From an uncultured Clostridia bacterium (lineage in GTDB: Bacteria; Bacillota; Clostridia; Christensenellales; Borkfalkiaceae), in assembly GCA_947629485.1 (NCBI GenBank), contig CANRDX010000002.1, forward strand, positions 28,405-92,404: a DNA stretch of 64,000 nt, written 5' to 3'. The notes under the pieces are model-generated. The model saw only the letters and a program-made list of their open reading frames with translations. It searched no databases and was not told the DNA's origin. A program made the translations under genes and the position numbers. Shown piece after piece: positions 8,632-18,339 of the stretch. Positions within the stretch are counted from its first letter, which is position 1, and every line of letters begins with the position of its first letter.

Positions 8632-10593
8632 TCACTTTCTCATGCGCTTTCTCAACTCGTTGATCGTCTCGCGGATCTCGATCGCCTTCTCGTAGTCGAG
8701 CGCGTTCGAGGCGATCCGCATGAGCGTTTTCAGTTTTTCGATCTCCTCGGGGATATCCTTCTGCGCGATCTCCGCGCTCTTCTTTGCCTTCCCCGTGATG
8801 GAGAGCGTCGATTTTACTTCCTTGATGATGGTCTTGGGCACGATCCCGTGCTCCGCGTTGTATGCCTGCTGTTTGGCGCGGCGGCGGTTCGTTTCCCCGA
8901 TCGCGCGCTCCATGCTGCCCGTCATTTCGTCGGCGTACATGATGACCCGCCCGTTCGCGTTGCGCGCCGCCCTGCCGATCGTCTGCACGAGCGAAGTCTC
9001 GCTGCGCAAAAATCCCTCTTTATCGGCGTCGAGAATGGCGACGAGCTGCACTTCGGGAAGATCAAGCCCCTCGCGCAGCAGGTTGATCCCGCAGAGCACG
9101 TCGAATTCCCCCGACCGAAGCCCGTTGACGATCTCCACGCGTTCGAGCGTATCGATATCCGAGTGCATGTAGCGGACCTTGACGCCCGCCTCCTTCAAAT
9201 AGTCGGTGAGGCTCTCCGCCATGCGCTTCGTAAGCGTCGTGATGAGCACGCGTCCCCCACCCATGACCGTGGTACGCACTTCGGAAAGGAGATCGTCTAT
9301 CTGCCCTTTCGTGGGCTTCACCGTCACGGGAGGATCCAAAAGCCCCGTGGGGCGGATGAGCTGTTCGGCGACCTGCCCCGCGATCCCAAGCTCGTAGGGC
9401 GCGGGCGTTGCGGAAACGCAGATGAGCTGGGGCACGCGCGCGTCGAATTCCTCAAAGGTGAGCGGCCGATTGTCGTATGCCGACTGCATGCGGAACCCGT
9501 ATTCGACGAGGTTGATCTTGCGCGCCCTGTCGCCGTTGAACATGGCGCGGATCTGGGGGATCGTCATATGGCTCTCGTCGATAAAGACGAGGAAGTTCTT
9601 GGGGAAATAGTCGAGCAGCGTGAAGGAGGGCTGCCCTGGGACGCGCCCGTCGAAATAGCGGGAATAATTCTCGATCCCCGAGCAATACCCGATCTCGCGC
9701 ATCATTTCGAGGTCGTGCTCGGTGCGCTGTTTGAGCCGCTGGGCTTCGAGCAGCTTGCCCGCCTGTTCAAACGCCTTCACCTCCCCCTCCAGATCCTGTT
9801 CGATCATGGAGAGGGCGAGCGCAAGTTTTTCGCTGCCCACGGCATAGTGGCTCGCGGGGAAGATGACCGCGTGTTTGAGTTCGGAGACGATCTTGCCCGT
9901 CACGACGTCCTCTTCGCAGATACGGTCGATCTCGTCGCCGAAGAACTCGACGCGGATCGCCACCTCGGAGTTGGAGGCGGGAAAGATCTCCACTACGTCG
10001 CCGCGGACGCGGAAGGTGGAGCGCTTGAAGTCCATATCGTTGCGCGAATATTGGATATTCACGAGCTTTTGGAGCAGTTCGTTCCGCTCCATCTCCTGCC
10101 CGGGGCGAAGGGAAACGCCGAGGCGGAAGAACTCCTCGGGCGCGCCCAACCCGTAGATACAGCTCACCGAGGAGACGACGATCACATCGTCCCGCTCGCC
10201 GAGCGAGCACGTCGCGGCGTTGCGGAGCTTATCGATCTCGTCGTTGACCGACATATCCTTTTCGATATAGGTATCGGTGGAGGGGATATAGCTCTCGGGC
10301 TGATAATAATCGTAGTATGAGACGAAGTACTCCACGCGGTTCTCGGGGAAGAACTCGCGGAATTCGTTGCAGAGCTGGGCGGCGAGCGTCTTATTGTGCG
10401 CGATGACGAGGGTGGGCCGCCCCACGTTCTTGATGACGTTCGCCATCGTGAACGTCTTTCCACTCCCCGTCACGCCCACGAGAACTTGCGTGCGGATCCC
10501 GTCCAGCACGCCGTCCGTGAGCGTCTTGATCGCTTCGGGCTGATCCCCCGTCGGCGCAAAGGGCGCATGAAGTTTGAATTCAAAGTGTTCCAT
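8632..10593 (-). CDS. uvrB: Excinuclease ABC subunit B
   Basis: [54 protein letters not shown]; start assigned to MEHFEF. Confidence 0.97.
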   Translation of the reverse strand: MEHFEFKLHAPFAPTGDQPEAIKTLTDGVLDGIRTQVLVGVTGSGKTFTMANVIKNVGRPTLVIAHNKTLAAQLCNEFREFFPENRVEYFVSYYDYYQPESYIPSTDTYIEKDMSVNDEIDKLRNAATCSLGERDDVIVVSSVSCIYGLGAPEEFFRLGVSLRPGQEMERNELLQKLVNIQYSRNDMDFKRSTFRVRGDVVEIFPASNSEVAIRVEFFGDEIDRICEEDVVTGKIVSELKHAVIFPASHYAVGSEKLALALSMIEQDLEGEVKAFEQAGKLLEAQRLKQRTEHDLEMMREIGYCSGIENYSRYFDGRVPGQPSFTLLDYFPKNFLVFIDESHMTIPQIRAMFNGDRARKINLVEYGFRMQSAYDNRPLTFEEFDARVPQLICVSATPAPYELGIAGQVAEQLIRPTGLLDPPVTVKPTKGQIDDLLSEVRTTVMGGGRVLITTLTKRMAESLTDYLKEAGVKVRYMHSDIDTLERVEIVNGLRSGEFDVLCGINLLREGLDLPEVQLVAILDADKEGFLRSETSLVQTIGRAARNANGRVIMYADEMTGSMERAIGETNRRRAKQQAYNAEHGIVPKTIIKEVKSTLSITGKAKKSAEIAQKDIPEEIEKLKTLMRIASNALDYEKAIEIRETINELRKRMRK

Positions 10594-10676
10594 ATCCTTT
10601 CGGCGCGCCGAATACGGCGAACATATGTTCCTATTATAGCGCAAACGCCCAACTTCTGTCAAGCGTTTGCGAACGT

Positions 10677-11048
10677 TCAAGATAGGATCATTTTGAGAAG
10701 CAAGCCCACCACGGCGGAAAGCAGACCGCCCGCCGCGGCGAAGAGCAGGCGCACGGCGGCGTCCCGCTTGCGGCGGATATCCTGCCGTCGGAAGGCAAGC
10801 CCCGCTTCCCGCATCTGGATACAATACGTCTTTTCCCCCTTTCGGTCGGAAAAGACCATTTCAAAATATCCGTCAAGTTCCAGCGCGTGCAAGACGCGTT
10901 CGAGATTTTCCTCGTCGAACTTCTCGCGCCCGGGCAGGACGGCGAGCAACTCGTACGGCGAGACGAGGAAGCGCTCTTTGCCCTGCGAAAGCGTAAAGAC
11001 GGCGCCCATGACGGCGTTCTCGCGTTTGGAAAGTTTGTCGCTGCGCAT
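10677..11048 (-). CDS. Small protein: predicted helical/wHTH-like N-terminus + one C-terminal TM helix
   Basis: [23 protein letters not shown]...[26 protein letters not shown]; 1-nt gap from neighbour. Confidence 0.65.
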   Translation of the reverse strand: MRSDKLSKRENAVMGAVFTLSQGKERFLVSPYELLAVLPGREKFDEENLERVLHALELDGYFEMVFSDRKGEKTYCIQMREAGLAFRRQDIRRKRDAAVRLLFAAAGGLLSAVVGLLLKMILS

Positions 11049-11049
11049 A

Positions 11050-11409
11050 TCACACCAAAAGGGTGATGAGCGAGACGACGATCCCCGCGAGCGATCCGCC
11101 CAAAAAGGCGCCGAGCGCGGCGCCGAAAAAGAGCGTGCGGCGGTTCTTCAAGCTCTCCCGCGCCTCGCGCGCCGCCGCCTCCGCATAGACGCGCCCTGCG
11201 GGGAGCGTCCGCACGCAATACATTCCCTCTTCGGCATAGCGCAGTTCGATGAGCCGCTTCTCCGCAAGATACGCCATGCGGCGGGAGAGTTCCGTCTCCT
11301 CTACGGGAAGCATGCGGCATAGCTCCGCCGATTCTATGATCTTAAAGCCGCCGCCCTCGCAGAGCGCATTGAGCTTTGCAAGGAGCGCGCCCGATGTCTC
11401 GTCCAACAT
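11050..11409 (-). CDS. Small protein: wHTH-like N-terminus + one C-terminal TM helix
   Basis: MLDETSGALLAKLNALCEGG...LSRRMAYLAEKRLIELRYAEEGMYCV...TLFFGAALGAFLGGSLAGIVVSLITLLV. Confidence 0.65.
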   Translation of the reverse strand: MLDETSGALLAKLNALCEGGGFKIIESAELCRMLPVEETELSRRMAYLAEKRLIELRYAEEGMYCVRTLPAGRVYAEAAAREARESLKNRRTLFFGAALGAFLGGSLAGIVVSLITLLV

Positions 11410-11453
11410 ACCCTGCGCGCAGTATGCGCCATACAGGGAAAATCATGCGGGGA

Positions 11454-12530
11454 TCAACCCATCGGCAGGAGCGGGATGAAGGGATTGCAGAGATAGAGAA
11501 CGTCTGCAAAATAGCTGTGTCTGAACAGCGTGACGACGCGCCGCATCGCGCTCTCGATCTCCCCGATGAGATCCGCCACGGCCTCGTTGTCGCCGACGGC
11601 AGCGCGCAAGCCGCCGCTCCCCGCCCAATAGACGAACGCGTTCACGCCGCAGGCGAGAACGAGCATGAAGGCAAAGAAGAGAAGGGCGCAGAGCACGCCG
11701 TCGATCACGCCGAGCACGCCCGTATAGCGGCATCTTCTGACGAGCTTATGAAGGAAGAAACCGAGCGTGGCGAGCACGGTGAAGATGACGATGAACAGGA
11801 TGAGGATGGAGATCGCCATTCCGACGAGCCGTGCGACGACGGCGTTCCCGGGGATCGCCCTCGCAAAGAGCGCGGCAAAGGAGCGGAAGAAGCTCACCCC
11901 GACGGTGAGATAGACGGCGAGCGCAAGCGCGCCGACGGTCGCCGCGAGCATGAGGACGGTGAGGATCGTCCTGCCAAGCCCGACGCGGTATCCCGCCTGA
12001 ATGGTGCAGGTGAAGACGGCGACGATGAAGAAGTCGAAGGCGTGCGAACACAGATTCTGCCAGATGGGAAGATCGTAGACGACGCTCATGAACTCCGTCT
12101 CTTGCGGCGCGCAGTAGTAGCAGACGGCGAGAACGCCGCCGCCCAGCGCGACGACAAACAAGAGAAGCCCGAGAAGCGCGGTGATCCCGCCGAGCACGCG
12201 GTCGATCGCGCGGAGCGCGCCCGACGCGGGGCGGAGCCGTGCGTGCATCGCATGGCGGACGATCGCGCCCACGCCGAGAACGACAGCCGCACCCAGCAAA
12301 AAGATGCCGACGGCGAGCGTGAACCTAAGCCCGTCCCCAAGCGTATCGGGGATCAGATCCGTAAACAGGACCATGAGGAACATCAGCGGGATCTGCCACG
12401 GCAGCCACCCCATCTGACTGAACTTGCGGAAGAAGCCGTACAGAAATACAGATATTCCGAAAATGACGGCGCAAATGACGATGATCGCCGTTGTAGCCGA
12501 ACCCGAAAGAAGAAGATTTCCCGTAAGCAT
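11454..12530 (-). CDS. Polytopic membrane protein resembling a tandem CvpA-like duplication
   Basis: About 8 hydrophobic segments; IDRVLGGITALLGLLLFVVALGGG and later VIDGVLCALLFFAFMLVLACG look like two copies of a CvpA-type motif. Confidence 0.65.
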   Translation of the reverse strand: MLTGNLLLSGSATTAIIVICAVIFGISVFLYGFFRKFSQMGWLPWQIPLMFLMVLFTDLIPDTLGDGLRFTLAVGIFLLGAAVVLGVGAIVRHAMHARLRPASGALRAIDRVLGGITALLGLLLFVVALGGGVLAVCYYCAPQETEFMSVVYDLPIWQNLCSHAFDFFIVAVFTCTIQAGYRVGLGRTILTVLMLAATVGALALAVYLTVGVSFFRSFAALFARAIPGNAVVARLVGMAISILILFIVIFTVLATLGFFLHKLVRRCRYTGVLGVIDGVLCALLFFAFMLVLACGVNAFVYWAGSGGLRAAVGDNEAVADLIGEIESAMRRVVTLFRHSYFADVLYLCNPFIPLLPMG

Positions 12531-12559
12531 TCTTTCCCCCTTCCCTCCTTGCAGAGAAG

Positions 12560-14185
12560 TTATTTGTTGAAATTGTCCTTCAAGGACACGATCTCGGAGA
12601 GAACAAGTTTCCCGTTCTCCGTGAATTTTTTATAATACCCTGTGCGCATGAGTTGGAACGCCGCGCCCTCTTCCGCCTGCGCAAGATACGGCTCCGCCTT
12701 GCCGGAAAAGATGTGCTCGCTCGCAAGATTGATGCGCTCGGAAAAATCCTGCCCGCTGTATTCTGCGTCGCGGAGCAGGTGATCGTACTGCCTGATTTCC
12801 GCGTCTGCGCACGCCGCGGCGTTGACCCAGTGCAGAACGCCCTTCGCCTTGATCCCGCTCGTATCGTTTCCGCTGCGGCTCGCGGGGAAATAGGTGCACT
12901 TGACCTCGGCGACCTCGCCCTTTTCGTCCAAGACCGCCTCGTCCGCGCGCACGATGTACGCATTTTTCAGGCGGGCATAGCCGCCGATTTTGAGACGGTG
13001 ATATTTGGGCGGGGGATCGAGGGAGAAATCCGCCCTCTCGATATAAAGCTCCTTCCCGAAGAGGATCTTGCGGGTGCCCGCGTTTTCGGAGAGCTGGTTG
13101 ACGTCGAAGTCCACCTCTTCGCCGCCCTCATAGTTGGTGATCGTGAGTTTGAGCGGATCGACGACCGCCATAGCGCGGGGGGCGCGAAGATTGAGGTAAT
13201 CGCGGACGACGGCCTCGAAATAGCTTATCTCGCACTCGGAATTCGCTTTGGTGATGCCCGCCCTTTCGCAGAAGTCGAGAATGGCCTCTGCGGGAATGCC
13301 GCGGTTGCGAAGCCCCGCGAGCGTGGGCATTCTCGGATCGTCCCATCCGTGCACCGAACCATCTTCGACGAGCTTTTTCAGGTACCGCTTGCTCATCACG
13401 AGGTTGGTGAGATTGAGCCGCGCGAATTCGATCTGCCGCGGCTTGGGGTCGAACCCGAGCGCGATCCCCACCCAATCGTAGAGCGGGCGGTGATCTTCGA
13501 ACTCCAACGTGCAGAGGGAGTGCGTCACGCCCTGCAAATAGTCTGCGATGGGGTGTGCGTAGTCGTACATGGGGTAGATGCACCACTTATCCCCCGTGCG
13601 GTGATGGGTCGCGTGCAAAATGCGATAGATGACGGGGTCGCGCAGGTTGAGATTGGGCGAAGCCATGTCGATCTTGGCGCGGAGGCACTTCTCCCCGTCG
13701 GCGTACTTCCCCCCCTTCATCTCGCGGAAGAGTTTGAGATTCTCCTCGGGCGTCCTGTTCCTGTAAGGGCTTTCCGTGCCCGGCTCGGTGAGGGTGCCGC
13801 GGGTCGCCTTGATCTCCTCGGGGGAGAGGTCGCATACAAACGCCTTGCCCTCCGCGATGAGCCGCTCCGCATACGCATAGATCTCGTCGAAAAAGTCGGA
13901 GGCGTAGGTCTCCTTCTCCCAATGGTAGCCCAGCCATTCGATATCCCGCCGTATCGCGTCGACATACTCCGTCTTTTCCTTCGAGGGGTTCGTGTCGTCG
14001 AAATAGAGGTTGCACTTGCCGCCGTACTTCAACGCGGTGCCGAAGTTGACGAACATGCTCTTCGCATGCCCGATGTGCAGATAGCCGTTCGGCTCGGGAG
14101 GAAAGCGCGTCTGCACGGCGGAGACCCTGCCCGCCGCCAGATCCTCTTCGATGATAGCCTGAATAAAGTTTTCCGCTTCCGCCAC
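12560..14185 (-). CDS. glnS: Glutaminyl-tRNA synthetase (GTG start proposed at 14185)
   Basis: TRFPPEPNGYLHIGHAKSMFVNFGTA, FDDTNPSKE, VMSKRYLKKLV; GAGGAAG RBS precedes GTG. Confidence 0.93.
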   Translation of the reverse strand: MAEAENFIQAIIEEDLAAGRVSAVQTRFPPEPNGYLHIGHAKSMFVNFGTALKYGGKCNLYFDDTNPSKEKTEYVDAIRRDIEWLGYHWEKETYASDFFDEIYAYAERLIAEGKAFVCDLSPEEIKATRGTLTEPGTESPYRNRTPEENLKLFREMKGGKYADGEKCLRAKIDMASPNLNLRDPVIYRILHATHHRTGDKWCIYPMYDYAHPIADYLQGVTHSLCTLEFEDHRPLYDWVGIALGFDPKPRQIEFARLNLTNLVMSKRYLKKLVEDGSVHGWDDPRMPTLAGLRNRGIPAEAILDFCERAGITKANSECEISYFEAVVRDYLNLRAPRAMAVVDPLKLTITNYEGGEEVDFDVNQLSENAGTRKILFGKELYIERADFSLDPPPKYHRLKIGGYARLKNAYIVRADEAVLDEKGEVAEVKCTYFPASRSGNDTSGIKAKGVLHWVNAAACADAEIRQYDHLLRDAEYSGQDFSERINLASEHIFSGKAEPYLAQAEEGAAFQLMRTGYYKKFTENGKLVLSEIVSLKDNFNK

Positions 14186-14212
14186 GGAGCTTCCTCCTCG
14201 CCGCATACCCGT

Positions 14213-14269
14213 TCTTGCGGCCCGCCGTCCGCGAGATACCGCCCTGAAAAAGGGCATGCTCCCGCAAGA
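14213..14269 (-). promoter_or_regulatory. Structured 5' leader of glnS (nested stem-loops)
   Basis: Minus strand TCTTGCGG...CCGCAAGA (8 bp) enclosing GAG/CTC and GCCCT-TTTTC-AGGGC. Confidence 0.5.
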
Positions 14270-14287
14270 TAGAATCCAAGTATTCTA

Positions 14288-14296
14288 ATTATAGCA
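14288..14296 (-). promoter_or_regulatory. Extended -10 (TGCTATAAT) of the glnS promoter
   Basis: Plus-strand attatagca; inferred TSS ~14281 just upstream of the structured leader. Confidence 0.6.
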
Positions 14297-14344
14297 TATT
14301 ATTTGTGAAAATGATAGTTTTTTAATGAGTTTTTTTTGAAAATG

Positions 14345-14353
14345 TGCTATAAT
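14345..14353 (+). promoter_or_regulatory. Extended -10 (TGCTATAAT) abutting the PAP2 start codon
   Basis: TGCTATAAT ends 6 nt before ATG at 14360. Confidence 0.6.
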
Positions 14354-14359
14354 TCGGTT

Positions 14360-15208
14360 ATGGAACAGGCCATTCTGCATTTCTTTGAAACTTTGCGCTG
14401 TACTCCGCTCACCTATATCTTCGGTTTCTTCTCAGCGCTCGGGGAGGGAACGGTGGTCGCGGGGGCGGTGATCCTCCTCTATTGGCTGTGGGGAAGGGCG
14501 GGCGAACAGCTCTTTTTCACCGCCGTGACCTCCGCCTCGCTCAACAGCCTCGTGAAGTCGGCGGTGGCGCGCCCCCGCCCCTATGCGGCGGGAAAGGTGA
14601 CGCTGCTCGAAGTGGACACGCCCTTTCTTTCCACCACCGATCTCGGGGACGCGCTCTCCTTCCCCAGCGGGCACACGCAGTCCTCCTCTTCCGCCCTGCT
14701 CGGCGGCGCGATGCGGCTCAAAAAGGTGTGGCTGTGGATCCTTTCCCCCCTGCTCGTACTGCTCATCATGGCGTCCCGCCTCTATTTCGGCGTGCACTAC
14801 CCGAGCGACCTTCTCGGCGGGCTGCTCTTCGGGATCGCGATCGCGCTTTTCTGGGAGCTTATTTTCAGACATGCCTACCGCGCGCGCCATATCATCCTGC
14901 TGATCTTCGCCGCGGCGATCATCGTTGCTCTCCCCTTCTTTCCCAACGAGGACTTTTTGAAAACGGCGCCCCTCGTCGCGGGGGGCGCGGTGTTTCTCCC
15001 CCTCACGGAGCTTCTGCACTGCACGCCTTCTCAAAGCAGGCTCCGCCGCCTGATCCGCGTCCCCGTGGGGCTTTTATGCGCGGGCGCGGTGTATGCGATC
15101 TTCCTGCTTCTGCCCCAAAACGACGGGCTGTACTTCCTCAAATGGTTCCTCGTCGTCGGCGCGGCGACCCTTCTTTCCACCGCCCTCTTCAAGCTGTTCA
15201 GGATATAG
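14360..15208 (+). CDS. PAP2-family phosphatase, membrane protein
   Basis: VKSAVARPRPYA...SFPSGHTQSSSS...SRLYFGVHYPSDLLGG (PAP2 motifs). Confidence 0.9.
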   Translation: MEQAILHFFETLRCTPLTYIFGFFSALGEGTVVAGAVILLYWLWGRAGEQLFFTAVTSASLNSLVKSAVARPRPYAAGKVTLLEVDTPFLSTTDLGDALSFPSGHTQSSSSALLGGAMRLKKVWLWILSPLLVLLIMASRLYFGVHYPSDLLGGLLFGIAIALFWELIFRHAYRARHIILLIFAAAIIVALPFFPNEDFLKTAPLVAGGAVFLPLTELLHCTPSQSRLRRLIRVPVGLLCAGAVYAIFLLLPQNDGLYFLKWFLVVGAATLLSTALFKLFRI

Positions 15209-15298
15209 GCGAAAACAAAGGCGCCGATCGCTCCACCCCGGGGGGGGGCGGCGCGCTTCGATCCTTCGAGAAAAACAAAGATCGCGGCGAAAATTTAC

Positions 15299-15327
15299 TT
15301 GACCGCGGTAGACGATTGCACTATAAT
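15299..15327 (+). promoter_or_regulatory. Sigma-A-type promoter of glyS (TTGACC-N17-TATAAT)
   Basis: -35 at 15299-15304, -10 at 15322-15327. Confidence 0.75.
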
Positions 15328-15357
15328 AGTTACAAATCTCATATAAGGAAGGGCATT

Positions 15358-16734
15358 ATGGCAGAAAAAGCGGTCACGATGGAAAAGCTCGTCGCACTCT
15401 GCAAGGCGCGCGGCATTATTTTCCCCGGGAGCGAGATCTACGGCGGCATGGGCAATACGTGGGACTACGGCCCCGTCGGTGTGGAGATCAAAAACAACAT
15501 CAAGCGCGCTTGGTGGAAGCGGTTCGTCGCCGAGAGCGACAATTCCTTCGGCGTGGACGCGGCGATCCTCATGAATTCCCGCGTGTGGGAAGCGAGCGGG
15601 CACACCACTTCCTTTTCCGACCCCAAGATGGACTGCAAGTCGTGCAAGACGCGCCACCGCGCGGATAATCTGATCGAGGCGCATTCCAAAGGCGCCGTCG
15701 ATACCGATCTCTTGACCAACGAAGAGATGCAGGAGTACATCGAGGCACACCATGTCTGCTGTCCCGTATGCGGAAATTTTAATTGGACCCCCATCCGCAC
15801 TTTCAATCTGATGTTCGAGACCTCGCGCGGCGTGACCGACGAGAGCCAGAACAAGATCTATCTCCGCCCCGAGACGGCACAGGGAGAGTTCGTCAATTTC
15901 CTCAACGTCCAGCGCACGACGCGGGCGAAGGTGCCCTTCGGCATCGCGCAGATCGGCAAGGCGTTCCGCAACGAGATCACCCCGGGCAACTTCATCTTCC
16001 GCACCATCGAGTTCGAGCAGATGGAGCACCAGTGGTTCTGCAAGGAGGGAACGGACGAGGCGTTCTATCAGGAATATAAGAAGCGCGCCCTGCAATTCCT
16101 TATCGACCTCGGCTTCAAGGCGGAACATCTCCGCTTCCACGACCACGAAAAGCTCGCGCACTACGCGAAAGAGGCGTGCGATATCCAATATCTCTATCCT
16201 ATGGGCTGGCAGGAGCTGAACGGTATCCACAACCGCACGGACTACGACCTTTCGCGCCATCAGGAATATTCGGGCAAATCGCTCACCTATATCGACCCCG
16301 TCACGGGGGAAAAGTACATTCCCTACGTCATCGAATACTCCATCGGGGCGGACCGCCTCATGCTCGCGGTGCTCTCCGAGGCGTACGAGGAAGAGACGCT
16401 CGAAGGCGGGGACGTGCGCACCGTTCTCCGCTTCCACCCCGCGCTCGCGGCGTACAAGGCCGCCGTTCTGCCCCTGCAAAAGAACCTCGCGCCGCAGGCG
16501 AAGGAACTCCTTTCAAAGCTCAAAAAGCAGTTCTCCGTCACCTACGACGAAGCAGGTTCCATCGGAAAACGCTATCGCCGCCAAGACGAGATCGGCACCC
16601 CCTATTGCATCACGATCGACTTCGATACGCTGGAAAACGGCACGGTGACGGTGCGCGACAGGGATACCATGTCGCAGATCCGCCTGCATGCAGACGAGAT
16701 CGGCGCCTTCCTTCTCGAAAAGTGCGCGTTCTGA
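15358..16734 (+). CDS. glyS: Glycyl-tRNA synthetase (single-chain type)
   Basis: MAEKAVTMEKLVALCKARGIIFPGSEIYGGMGNTWDYGPVGVEIKNNIK; LRPETAQGEFVNF. Confidence 0.96.
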   Translation: MAEKAVTMEKLVALCKARGIIFPGSEIYGGMGNTWDYGPVGVEIKNNIKRAWWKRFVAESDNSFGVDAAILMNSRVWEASGHTTSFSDPKMDCKSCKTRHRADNLIEAHSKGAVDTDLLTNEEMQEYIEAHHVCCPVCGNFNWTPIRTFNLMFETSRGVTDESQNKIYLRPETAQGEFVNFLNVQRTTRAKVPFGIAQIGKAFRNEITPGNFIFRTIEFEQMEHQWFCKEGTDEAFYQEYKKRALQFLIDLGFKAEHLRFHDHEKLAHYAKEACDIQYLYPMGWQELNGIHNRTDYDLSRHQEYSGKSLTYIDPVTGEKYIPYVIEYSIGADRLMLAVLSEAYEEETLEGGDVRTVLRFHPALAAYKAAVLPLQKNLAPQAKELLSKLKKQFSVTYDEAGSIGKRYRRQDEIGTPYCITIDFDTLENGTVTVRDRDTMSQIRLHADEIGAFLLEKCAF

Positions 16735-16752
16735 TTTTTTGAAAAAATACGC

Positions 16753-16783
16753 CGCCCCGAGGCTTCCCCTCGGGGCGGTTTTC
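16753..16783 (+). terminator. Rho-independent terminator after glyS
   Basis: ccgccccgaggcttcccctcggggcgg followed by T-rich run. Confidence 0.8.
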
Positions 16784-16810
16784 CTTATCATAGAGCGCTT
16801 TTTGCCGTGC

Positions 16811-17365
16811 TTACTTCACGTTCCAGCGCGCGAGCAGATCGTCCACCGTGACGAGTTCCGCGCCGTAGGTATCCTTCAAATATTTGATGCCGTAGGTATA
16901 GTCCTCTTCGGTGAAGCTGTCCATCGCGTCGGTCACGGCGACGACGTTGTAGCCGAGTTGGTAGGCGTCCGCCGAGGTATGCCGCACGCACATGTGCGCG
17001 TGCAACCCCGTCATGATGACGGTATCCACGCCGAGTTCCTTCAACAAGAGGTCGAGATCGGTATGGAAGAAGCCCGAATACCTGCGCTTGGGCACCACAT
17101 AGTCCTTCTCGCAGAGTTCAAGCTCGGGGATGACTTCCGCGCCCTTCGTGCCCGCAATGGCATGGTCGCCCCAGAGTTTCAGCTCGTGATCGACGCCCTT
17201 CAAATGCGCGTCGTTGCAAAAGACGACGGGCACGCCCGCCTTCCGCGCGCCCTTCAAAAGCTCCGCCGTCTTGGGAACGATGGCAAGCCCTCTGTCGCAT
17301 TTGAGCGCGCCCGTAACGAAATCGTTCAGCATATCCACGACGAGAACCGCCGCTTTATTGTTCAT
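16811..17365 (-). CDS. Cysteine hydrolase, isochorismatase/nicotinamidase family
   Basis: MNNKAAVLVVDMLNDFVTGAL...VIMTGLHAHMCVRHTSADAYQLGYNVVAVTDAM. Confidence 0.88.
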   Translation of the reverse strand: MNNKAAVLVVDMLNDFVTGALKCDRGLAIVPKTAELLKGARKAGVPVVFCNDAHLKGVDHELKLWGDHAIAGTKGAEVIPELELCEKDYVVPKRRYSGFFHTDLDLLLKELGVDTVIMTGLHAHMCVRHTSADAYQLGYNVVAVTDAMDSFTEEDYTYGIKYLKDTYGAELVTVDDLLARWNVK

Positions 17366-17450
17366 AACCCGTTTTCCTCCGAAATTTGATTTTCATTATT
17401 TTACTACTGCCGCGAAGTCCTGTCAAGCAATCGACCGATTTGAGACAGAA

Positions 17451-17482
17451 AAAAACGGGCTTGAAGCCCGTTTTTGTTTTTT
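17451..17482 (-). terminator. Terminator of the zinc-ribbon membrane protein gene
   Basis: acgggcttgaagcccgt flanked by A/T runs. Confidence 0.8.
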
Positions 17483-17483
17483 G

Positions 17484-18197
17484 TTAACGGATCGCCGCCC
17501 AAACTTCGTGCAGCCAATCCAACAAGATGTTCCACCCGTCGAATGCAAGGCAGAAAACAACGGCTGCAACAACGGCAAGGACGAGGATCAAACTGATGAT
17601 GACGCCCGCAACGCCCGGTCCGATCCCGCGGCCGTTTTTGCGATCCAAATGGACGCCGACTGCGCTGACGATCAGGCTGATGATGGGGAAGATCCCTGTG
17701 GGACAGAGGAAAATGGAGAACAGGGAGAGGATGAGACCGACGACCCCGTAGCGAACGCCGTAGGGCTTGTCGTCGTCGTTCTTCTTCACCTCCTCGGGAG
17801 CGGGACGGGTGCGGGTGATCGGTTCACTCTTCTCTTCGACAACCGTGCCCATAGGCGTCGAAACAGGCGTCGGATATGTAGGCATATAGGAAGGGAACAT
17901 ATACGGCGATCCGAAAGGATACATCTGCATACCGTAGGGCATGGGAGCGGGCATGGGGCATGCGGCCGGCTCGAGATGTTCGCAGCCGTTGTACGTGCCG
18001 CAATAAGGGCAATAACGCTCTCCGTTAAAGATCTTGTTGCCGCAGCTCGGGCATACCACTTCTACGGGCGTGCCGCAACCGGGGCAGAACTTTTCGTCCT
18101 CATACAAGGCGGTGCCGCAGTTGCCGCATTTACGTTCTTTCTTTGCTTCCACGGGTTCGACGGGATCGCAAACGACGTCTTTTTTCTTCTTTGCCAT
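17484..18197 (-). CDS. Double zinc-ribbon protein with C-terminal TM domain
   Basis: CGNCGTALYEDEKFCPGCG...CPSCGNKIFNGERYCPYCG then VGLILSLFSIFLCPTGIFPIISLIVSAVG. Confidence 0.8.
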   Translation of the reverse strand: MAKKKKDVVCDPVEPVEAKKERKCGNCGTALYEDEKFCPGCGTPVEVVCPSCGNKIFNGERYCPYCGTYNGCEHLEPAACPMPAPMPYGMQMYPFGSPYMFPSYMPTYPTPVSTPMGTVVEEKSEPITRTRPAPEEVKKNDDDKPYGVRYGVVGLILSLFSIFLCPTGIFPIISLIVSAVGVHLDRKNGRGIGPGVAGVIISLILVLAVVAAVVFCLAFDGWNILLDWLHEVWAAIR

Positions 18198-18339
18198 GTG
18201 TTCCCTCCTGTTATTGACGATACACTTATACGCATATCAAATTGATTGATTATAGCATACTACAAGTCCCGTTTTTTGTCAACTCTATTTTGAAAATTCG
18301 CATAAAAAATTTTAGATCGTCACATTTCTTGCTCTCCGT

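Noticed and set aside
15230-15260. T-box riboswitch upstream of glyS
   Set aside because: Promoter at 15299-15327 leaves only a ~24-nt 5' UTR; the GC-rich hairpin lies upstream of it.
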